Notes under the pieces: generated by a model
Told to the model about the DNA's origin: nothing
The model's database searches: none
Seen by the model: the letters and a program-made list of their open reading frames with translations, nothing else
Position numbers and translations under genes: made by a program
Shown: positions 56,218 through 64,000 of the stretch, one piece after another
Numbering within the stretch: position 1 is the first letter of the stretch
How the letters are laid out: every line of letters starts with the position of its first letter
From: Pyrrhosoma nymphula
Taxonomy: Eukaryota; Arthropoda; Insecta; Odonata; Coenagrionidae
Direction of reading: 5' to 3'
Length of the DNA: 64,000 nucleotides
NCBI GenBank assembly: GCA_963573305.1
Contig: OY754329.1
Location: 77,710,576 to 77,774,575 of the forward strand

Positions 56218-56528
56218 CAGCTTAAGGTAGTTGTGAGATTTTTCCCTAGTGAAAAAAGAGAATTTTTTTTCTTAAGAAGTATGAAGTAAATATAGCAATA
56301 TTATTGACGAAAGAATTTTTTTTTGTAGCCGAACTTCTCAATAATTGTGTATATACGCATACACGAGGCTTTAACTAATTTTTTTTTGCGCGCCATACGC
56401 TGCAAACCTTGTGTAGTGTGCTTTTAAAGTAGTGCATACGTAAATGTTATCCAAGATATTTTTCGACTCGCTTGAAATTTTTCAACATGCATTCAATGAC
56501 CCACGATAACCGTCCCAGCCACCTTAAT
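56218..56528. mobile_element. TIR element, composite subtype A/C ends
   Basis: The left end TTAAGGTAGTTGTGAGATTTTT resembles subtype A (with AAGAAGTATGAAGTAAATAT following, as at 2760). The right end complement AAGGTGGCTGGGACGGTTAT resembles subtype C. About 310 bp. TTAA or TAA sits at both outer edges. No coding frame. Confidence 0.55.
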
Positions 56529-56529
56529 G

Positions 56530-57080
56530 CCACCACCACTTTTCATCCAAGGTCCCAATGCCGGCCGAATCTTGATCCGAACTTAATTCTTTCAGCGGGA
56601 AATTCTCTCCTTTCGCCGTATGCTTGAATGCCAACACTCTCCCGAGTCCGCAAGAGTCGGCTTTCGACGCACTCTTTCACGAGTCTCGGGGCTCGCTTTC
56701 CGCGTCGCTGGCCACTTCCCCTTCTCTCTCACATCCATCAGCCCGTCCGTCCCGCCACGGTGGCTCATGAGCGAAACAAAACAAGAAACTGAGAATAGTT
56801 GCGCTAATTAATATGCCTGGGATGGAAGAAGGTCGCCTCCGGAGCGTAAGGGTGGCGAAAGGGAGGCCCCTTGAAAGCCAGTCGCTGTTGTGCGTCCGGC
56901 TCTCCGCTCCGGGTCTTGCCCCTTGCTAATGGTTTTTGACACAACTGCTCTCCGTTAAGTTCCTCTCGACTCGGCTAAGATCTTCGTATTCCTTTACTCC
57001 ATTTCTTCCTCTTCCAAAAACTTCGTCACGATTTCCTCCTTTCGGGCAGTTGGATCGGGACAGCGTCGGTCATGAGGGTT
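56530..57080. other. CpG-rich island
   Basis: Begins exactly where the TIR element ends. CpG-dense, non-repetitive within the window, with no credible frame (63 codons at 56620-56811). Possibly host regulatory DNA. Unproven. Confidence 0.35.
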
Positions 57081-57189
57081 GAGAAAAATTCCCTCTTTTT
57101 TTAATCCTGTTTATAACTTTTGATGGGAATAAAATATTCTTAAGCTATGTAAGACTATTAGATAATTCTTGATTGAGCTTTCGCGGGTC

Positions 57190-57415
57190 ATTATAGCTAT
57201 ATTACTCTTGTTGTTCGGGTGTACCCCACGTGCTTATTCAGGTGTGTTGTTACCCGACGTTTCGTGACCGTTGCTGACCACTTTATCTTAGGGAATAAGT
57301 TTCATATTTTTAAGAAATATTCCGTAAAATAAAGTGACCAGCAATGGCCACAAAACGTCGGGTAACAACACACCTGAATAAGCACGCGGGGTACACCCTA
57401 ACAACAAGAGAAATA
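57190..57415. mobile_element. Inverted repeat with GAAACGTCGGGTA motif
   Basis: Left arm (minus sense) and right arm (plus, 57335-57412) share AACGTCGGGTAACAACACACC, TGAATAAGCACG and GGGGTACACCC-AACAACAAGAG. The motif GTGACC-GCAA-GG-CAC then (G/A)AAAC, GTCGG, GTA is laid out like the other hammerhead-like units. The arms face each other around an AT-rich 60-bp loop. Confidence 0.6.
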
Positions 57416-58193
57416 CAACTATTAGTTAAATTGAAACTGTACATATTATTCGGTAAATATACTAAGTTTCTCATTTTTGTCTCCAGTTGGTGTTTGAATG
57501 AATCAGTCAATCATGACATCCTACTTTGTATAATATGGGTTGTAAAAAAATAACATTAATTATCAGGTATTTTTTTGCTAATGTATCTTCAGATTTGTTT
57601 TCAGCAACCTCAAAAACGTATCCATACAAATGTTCAAACAGTCCTGCATTTTTTTGTCATATTTTGATCACCTTTTAGGAATTCTGCCCCACTGTACGTC
57701 GCTGCTAAAAGGTTAATGCTAGTCTTTGATCGACATCTTGAAAGTGCTACGCACAACTTGCCCATGACTGAACAAAGGTCTATCGATGTATAAACTACTA
57801 TAACTAAAATCTGCAGGTGGTAAAATTAATTTCTCCATTGATTCATTTAGGATATTTTTCCCAATACAATCTTCGCTGAATTGCACTGAAGATGAGCGAT
57901 ATTTGGAATATTTTATAAAGGTTCTTAGAATTTTGAATTGAAAACAATTTTTGATGGCAAAAGTAAGAAGATACATTCAATTTCCTTCCTTATTACGCTT
58001 CTCTCAAGTTCGTACGACCATTGCTTCTAATTTTACTATGCGCCATAAAATTCTCTTTTTTAATAAATATTTATCTTGCCAGGAAATGATAGGTATTGGT
58101 TTTGATGCATAATGGATATTATTTACTCAGTTATCCGATGTTTTTCAAATAAGAAGTAGCTAAAGAAGAAACTTGGAATACTTACTCTTAGAA

Positions 58194-58230
58194 CCCTGAG
58201 GAAGCAAAATATATTTGCGAAACGTTGGCT
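58194..58230 (+). other. Hammerhead-like motif with perfect stem II
   Basis: CTGAGGA (58196-58202), one extra A, stem GCAAA/TTTGC (58204-58208, 58214-58218; loop ATATA), then GAAAC (58219-58223), GTTG and GC. The canonical U before the cleavage site is C here. Sequences on both sides (57430-58190, 58240-59160) have no other assignable feature. Confidence 0.45.
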
Positions 58231-59164
58231 AACATCTGAGAGACTTTTAAGTGTGCAATCAGTGGCCTATTATATGTGGAGTGACGTCATTTAATAACGT
58301 TCAAAATTTGAAGTTTGCTTCAATTGTAGTTCTAGATAAAAACTGAGCGTTGTATAACAACGCTGTAGTTGTTGGCTTATCTTTTTAAATAATATAGGAT
58401 GCATCCCTAACTTATTTTTTATACTTCCATCAACCCCCATACATTGCAGCTTTTGTGGTATTATTCGAATGTCGATAGTACAAAGGCTTCAAATTGATTT
58501 TGGGTTGCTAGCTTATACCCATGGCATCAAACCTCAGTAAGTCATAAGGGATAAGGGATAGAGGAACAAGCGTATTTAATTTTTTTGAATGGGTTTTGAT
58601 GTTTGTAGTGTTGGGAAATTCTACAGGATTCATCAGAGCTTGACATATATGAATGATGGTGTACTTACGATAAAACGTGTTGCTCATTACTCTGCCACGT
58701 TTTTCTTGCCAAATATATTCTACCCTGTGGCACCGCCCGCGCCGGTTGAATTCATCCGAACTTTTCGTTTTTTTTAAATACATGTATGAGTTGCATCACA
58801 AAGTGAATACTGCTCTGCAGTTCTTTGCCGTATTTTTCAGCCCCATTTTTTATTCTTGGACCTCTTGAATAAAACCTTTGTAGTAAACTTTTTGGAGAAG
58901 AATAAATTTACTTTGTGTATTCCTCACTATCTCTGTGTGCGAATGATTGAAGTTTATTTACTTAAATGTCATAATTGGAACTTAAAATGGGCCCTTTCTT
59001 TCCCCGTGGTTTCCAAGCCGCGGGTTTTGAACCGGCAACCTGCTTGAGGGTTGGCCGGGGTGTTATTTCTTCTTCCAAAACTTTTCATGGCAAAAATTAC
59101 AGAAGAAAACCGAGAAAATAATGAGATGACTGTCGGATTATCTATGCAATCGTGAAATGATCGC

Positions 59165-59735
59165 AGCTATCTTAAAGTAGTTAAAACGAGATATTACTTC
59201 ACATAAAATTCGATGATTTGGCCTCATAAAGAAAAATATCTCACCTTTCCAATGATGACAATATCAGCCACTTAACTCTAAAATTTTCGATTTATTTGCC
59301 AAAAAATACCAGCCATTTTCCATTGGAATTGGCACGGGTATGCACACCAGAGGGACTTTATCTAAAAATTGAGGGATTTATAAGGCATGGATCTCATCAG
59401 AAATTTAATAGTGTGTAGTTTGTATACTTCATCAGCTATTCTTAAAAGTAAATGAAATACTCTCCGCAGTACGCTTTACTAAATTGTTTAAGCAATCTTC
59501 GGTTGTGAAGGCGTTTTCATCGTACGGTGTGTAAAACTTATGTGATGTTAAAGACTTATGTATGCATATTTAGTCAATTGCTGCGAATTTAAATCATATA
59601 AAACAATAGTTTTGCGCCATTAATATTACAATATTTACTTCATGCTTCTTACAGCTGCTGATATTATAATATAAAATTCGAATATGGTCTCTATAATGGC
59701 TAGGGAAAATATCGCTCAAAATACTTAGGTATTAG
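59165..59735 (+). mobile_element. TIR element, large subtype A, full-length copy
   Basis: Left end TCTTAAAGTAGTTAAAACGAG, then collinear with 2014-2580 (AATATCAGCCACTTAAC, CACGGGTATGCACACCAGAG, CTTCGGTTGTGAAGGCGTTTTCATCG split into two shared words) to ATCGCTCAAAATACTTAGG at the right end. Non-coding. Confidence 0.7.
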
Positions 59736-59739
59736 GCTT

Positions 59740-62110
59740 AGGATGGTTCCACCGCGTCTGTGTGAATGAAAACAAAAACTGAATTTCTCCTATTCATTTG
59801 TGTACTTTATAAAATACTGCTTTTCATGATGCCATACCTCAACTGCCAGAAAAAAATTAGGTACCAGATGTGCAGATCATTCGATGATTATATTTGTAAA
59901 TAACACGACTATGATAACCGACTGCAAGGCCATTTCAATTCAACTAACGCGTTTTGACTTCAGTCACTTAAATCATTTTCTAACTACTCAAAAGCTAAGA
60001 TGCATATATGCCTGCATTTTATTAACTATCAATTACCTTGGAGAATTTTCTTCTTGTTTGTAGCTTTTCGTTAAAATGTCATTTATATTAGACAGAGAAA
60101 TTTTATTTTCTCCATGTTACACCCATTATCGCGTTTAACACCCATGTAATTTCAAGTTCAATTTTCGGAAAAAAATAGCGTGGTATGATTTTGTTGTTAA
60201 TATCTAATAGAGGAGATGTTCTTCCGTAAGTAGCCAGGATATGAATCAAATGAAATGTATGTAATTTTGCAGTGGAATCACAGATTCCGATTTCCGTTAT
60301 TTCTTATATTCACTCGCGCTGTCCTCAAAATGTCACAACTTTGAAGTGGAACACTTCTTATGGATGGGGGGAGGGGGGGGGGAGTTGACCACAGGAAAGC
60401 CTAGCATCACTCGACACCCGACTCCCGGAGTTAAGTTGCTGCGTGGTTACGTATATACAAGCGCATCGAATTATTTCACAATACTATCACTAGAAGGATG
60501 TAGTGTGATTTCATATGAATATTTTACGTCTATGTGTATTTCATGTAATTATCAATAGTGTTTATATAATACTGTGTACTCCCTACTTCAATTCATATCC
60601 ATAGTCAGTGTTCCGCTTCCATTGGCCGTCCCGCGACGGCCACATATTTGTTTATCTATAGCATTTTATTCATCGAAGTTCAATACATAAAATTGTGTAA
60701 AATTCACTGTGAAAATACTGCTCACTGCACACTGCGCGGCCAGTTCCGCAGTTCTTTGAAGCACAATACATTTACGAAATTCCTTATCGTTTTATCCGGC
60801 CACTATCAGATCCCTTCGAGCGTCTTCGTTCGGATGTGTCTATTCCGTGAGGCACCGCCTTTCTCGGCGCCGTCCGCACCGTCACGGGAATTTTTCGAAG
60901 CCGTAAGGCTTCAAAACCCCTCTCATTCTCCCTTCTAAAGTCACCCCTTCACATTTCTTCCCCCCTACTTTCCCGACCAGAGTAATGGAGCCGTGGTCAA
61001 CCATGTCGAGGCGCCCAACGTCCATTATCACAGCTCTCTAAAAAGCCAGCAGACTTTTTTCATTGTTTTTCTCCCGTTAATTTATCCTTGGCAGGCATGC
61101 ATTTTTTTTATGAGGACCAGTTTTTTTATATTTTCGTGGGGTTGAAAGATCTTAAATTTCAGCAGTCTCTCGTGTTTCATAGCAGGATTAATTTTTTCCC
61201 CACCTTAATCCCTTTTGACGTTGTGCAAGTAACGCTCTGTCTGACGGTTTCTCTTGGACCTTGCGAGCGATTGAACAATGGGCGGTAATTTCACCCTCAC
61301 CGGAGAACTGCCCGCAAGACGCTGGGCATATCTACGTGCTAGTGAGAACAAGAAAATAAGTACGCATGAAGAGAATGACTATTTAGAGGGAGCGAGACTA
61401 AAAGTATGTTCCCTACAGAAGTCGTTTTTAACGAGTGCCGATGGAGCTATACATTAATCGAGTGACGTCCAGTTAATAGTTGATAGCTTCGTTCTGGTGT
61501 TCTGATTCTTTCGGGATTTGTCATTGCCGATGAGTCGTGTAGTTACTGCCGCAACTACTGTACAGCCGTCTCAAATTGGCTAGATCTTGGATGGCTCACA
61601 TGTTTGAAGGTACATTCATCCAAAAATTCCCTTCTAGGTTCAACGCTGTCAAAATTCCTATTTAATGGTGCAAATTCTGTGGAAACTGCCTTACTTAAAC
61701 CCTTTTGGTGTAAAGTTCGTAAATTTCCGGATGAATATTTTCATCCGCTGACTGAGGAGTTCGGCTTTACCCCAAAATTCCAAAAATGTTTTTCCCTTTA
61801 CTTAGGAAACCGAGTATATCCTCAGTGGTATTGTATCAATAGTGGTAAATTTACTAGCATAAAGAAAGGGGTTAAATTAATGGGGTAATTTATGCGTATA
61901 TACAATGAAATTTATCATTTCCTAACACAAACTGTTGGACATTTTATGTAAATACTTGAAAACTATTATGTAATTATTCAACTAGTAATCATTTAACGAA
62001 TTGAAAAGGCTAAACACAAATGCTTTTTCCAAAATTCCTCTAGTAGCATTTTACGCAGGGCGTAAGAATGAGATTAACATGTGGTCGTTCGTCATGAAAC
62101 AAATAGTTCA
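59740..62110. other. No recognisable gene; G-run and GC patch inside
   Basis: Includes a G-rich tract (60365-60382), a moderately GC-rich patch (60600-60970) and a 94-codon forward frame (61604-61888, starting MKVHSSKNSLLGST) that resembles no family I know. The last may be part of an unidentified element or chance. Confidence 0.35.
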
Positions 62111-62114
62111 ACGT

Positions 62115-63513
62115 GATATTTGATCCAGACGAAATCCCTTCTCGCGTGTATAAAGAACTAGCGTCAGAAATTTCCCCCTACTTGCAGCTAATATTCACAA
62201 AATCCATAAAGTAACACGGAGTACCAAATGACTGGAAAATTGCCAATGTAACGCCCATATTCAAAAGTGAAGACAAGGAACAGCCATGTGATTACAGACC
62301 GATATCTTTAACGTCCATTTCATGCAAAATCCTTGAACACATTGTTGTCAGCTCAGTAATGAAACACATAGACACGCATAACTTGTTAATGAGAACTCAA
62401 CACGGATTCAGGAAAGGTAGATCATGCGAAACTCAGTTAGCGCTGTTTGCCCACGATATTTTAGTCTCCGGAGAGGACAACGTTCCAGTGGACGCGATTT
62501 TTCTTGATTTCAAAAAAGCATTTGATAAAGTGCCCCACGGAAAGTTATTAGTAAAATTAAAATCATACGGCCTAGACGATGATGTAATTTCCTGGATCAG
62601 AGAACTTTTGAGCGATCGCGTGCAAAGAGTAGTATTAGACGGCGTAGCCTCCAACGAAGTTAGAGTCACTTCTGGCGTCCCTCAGGGTAGTGTCATAGGC
62701 CCACTCCTCTTCTTACTCTATATCAACGATATTGGTGAAATAATAGACAGTAAACTTCGATTATTTGCAGACGACGCTGTAGTATACAGGGAAATCCGTA
62801 GCAGTGAAGATAAGGATAAACTAACGAACGACCTTACTGCAATCCGAGCATGGTGCGATGCGTGGCAGCTAGAGTTAAATTTGAAAAAATGCGTAGTAAT
62901 GAAATTCTGGGGGAAAAATAACTCCCCTCAACAGAGCTATTTCATTCAGGATACCCAATTAGAGACGGTAGAATCCGTAAAATATCTCGGAGTTAGGCTC
63001 AATAATGATCTATCGTGGAATAAACATATTCGGGAAATAACAGGTCAAGCTAATCGTAAATTGGGATTTGTTAAAAAAATTCTAGGCAAGTGCGACGACA
63101 AAGTGAGAGAAATAAGCTATTTCTCCCTCGTTAGACCCCATTTAGAATATGCTTCCAGTGTTTGGGATCCTCATGAAACAGGCTTAAAAACAGAGTTAGA
63201 ACGTGTACAGAGAAGAGCAGCCAGGTACGTGAAAAGCCGTTACGATAGTCTTGTTAGTGTTACTGACCTCTTAGAACAACTCGGATGGGAATCACTGTCA
63301 GACCGTAGATTGAAAACAAGACTAAATCTATTATGTAAATTCAAGAGTAGTTTATTTTCCGACGAAGTTGATCATATTTTACGACCGCCAACGTACTATG
63401 GTAGATTAGATCATAAAAGTAAAATAAGAGAGATATACTGTAGAACAGATAGATATAAAATGTCGTTTTTTCCGCGAGCGATAAGAGACCATAACGGCTA
63501 TGTAAGGACTTAG
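62115..63513 (+). pseudogene. CR1/Jockey-type LINE reverse transcriptase, 5'-truncated, one stop
   Basis: The frame runs from about 62119 (DPDEIPSRVYKELASEISPY) to TAG at 63511, with a single TAA at 62212. Downstream of an ATG at 62359, 384 codons are open. The enzyme would copy its own RNA at a nicked target. Motifs, numbered from that Met: TQHGFRKGRSCETQL 13-27, motif A FLDFKKAFDK 48-57 (Asp50), SGVPQGSVIGPLLFLLYIND 105-124, motif C FADD 136-139 with both Asp present, KYLGVRLNNDLSW, LVRPHLEYASSVWDP, ERVQRRAARYV, LGWESLSDRRLKTRLNLL, and C-terminal SFFPRAIRDHN. The upstream endonuclease and ORF1 are missing, as expected of 5' truncation. This is the youngest-looking LINE in the window. Confidence 0.9.
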
Positions 63514-63943
63514 AAATAGATTAGTTGACTGGTAGTGTAGCTTACTAACTTATGTATTTCTTAAAGCATATTTACGGAGTTTTATGGTGTTTCTAACAGC
63601 ATCTTTTCCATGTTTTAGCTTCATAGGCAGATTGCTCTCTTAAATAGCATGTAGAATATTATGTGTCATCGTACATGTGTGGCGTGCATGTGGGGATTCT
63701 CTTGCATGCTGCATGATGGTTTTTAGTTAATGAGGGAATTAGTTAGTATCCTTAATATTCATGACCGTGCGGTGTGCATGTGGCGGTCCGCTTGCATGCT
63801 TTGATGACTACTGATTTTTATTATTAAAATAGGCTAAAAACAGGCTGATAGTTTGTTAGATGGTCGGTGTATGCCCCTGGTGTGAAATCTCCCCCTGCCA
63901 AACACCCTAGAGGTGGCTCGCAGGGTAATATGTAGATGTAGAT
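63514..63943 (+). mobile_element. 3' UTR and tail of the CR1/Jockey-type LINE
   Basis: Non-coding, with an internal repeat (GTGCATGTGG-GATTCTCTTGCATGCT at about 63683 and GTGCATGTGGCGGTCCGCTTGCATGCT at about 63773). Ends CAAACACCCTAGAGGTGGCTC, GCAGGGTAATATG and TAGATGTAGATG. Complementary ends occur at 23727, 30125, 44746 and 48138. The last 57 bases of the window are flanking DNA. Confidence 0.8.
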
Positions 63944-64000
63944 GATATGTGGTTCTCAACCAGTTGGACTCAAACACAAAGGCATAGATACGCGTGTCCT

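Noticed and set aside
60390..60450. Possible second 5S-like sequence (CCGGAGTTAAGTTGC)
   Set aside because: Only a short word resembles the 5S core. The preceding and following conserved blocks are absent.
1..64000. CRISPR arrays, bacterial operons, ribosome binding sites
   Set aside because: No regularly spaced repeats with unique spacers and no prokaryotic gene organisation. The tRNA genes and mobile elements are eukaryotic.

Overview
This window looks like intergenic or long-intron DNA from a large, repeat-rich animal genome, most likely an arthropod. The grounds are two eukaryotic-type tRNA genes with internal A and B boxes and oligo-T ends, a 5S-rRNA-headed SINE, many decayed LINE, Penelope-like and DNA-transposon copies, AT-rich sequence broken by short CpG-rich islands, and no host protein gene that I can support. 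Species-level placement is not possible from the sequence alone.

Layout. 0-5 kb: TIR elements (two large copies at 2.0-3.2 kb), a C-rich island, an inverted Penelope-type terminal unit at 3.9-4.15 kb and a LINE C-terminal fragment. 5-13 kb: more TIR elements, small LINE fragments, GC islands, a 13-bp-TSD hairpin insertion at 11.6-11.8 kb, and two CR1/Jockey-type RT fragments fused in opposite orientation at 12.44 kb. 15-21 kb: a hAT-like MITE, tRNA-Glu(TTC), an RT fragment and tRNA-Ser(AGA). 21-31 kb: mostly unassigned sequence, then hairpins, a complete 5S-derived SINE with a 15-bp TSD, an IS630-Tc1-mariner (DDE) transposase pseudogene, LINE 3' pieces and a triplicated segment around a broken coiled-coil frame. 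31-39 kb: largely unassigned, with a GC island, a CA microsatellite, a LINE 3' end and a tight double hairpin. 39-42.4 kb: a long decayed LINE (endonuclease plus RT) interrupted by a Penelope-type unit. 43-48.5 kb: TIR elements, then an RTE/CR1-like RT fragment split by a head-to-head terminal unit and bordered by a second, oppositely oriented RT element. 49-58 kb: GC islands, local duplications, a roughly 500-bp tandem repeat carrying hammerhead-like motifs, and a GIY-YIG endonuclease remnant of a Penelope-like element. 59-64 kb: another TIR element, and the best preserved coding sequence of the window, a 5'-truncated CR1/Jockey-type RT (62.1-63.5 kb) with its 3' UTR and TAGATG-type tail.

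The most interesting theme is a family of short dispersed units. They share a hammerhead-ribozyme-like 3' half (stem II, then GAAAC-N4-GUC) and a conserved end (TTCCACAAA...AAGCCTGAAAC). They occur solo, as inverted dimers and in tandem, and once directly downstream of a GIY-YIG remnant. They look like terminal repeats of Penelope-like elements and of non-autonomous, retrozyme-like derivatives. In most copies the 5' catalytic half departs from the hammerhead consensus, so self-cleavage is a hypothesis.
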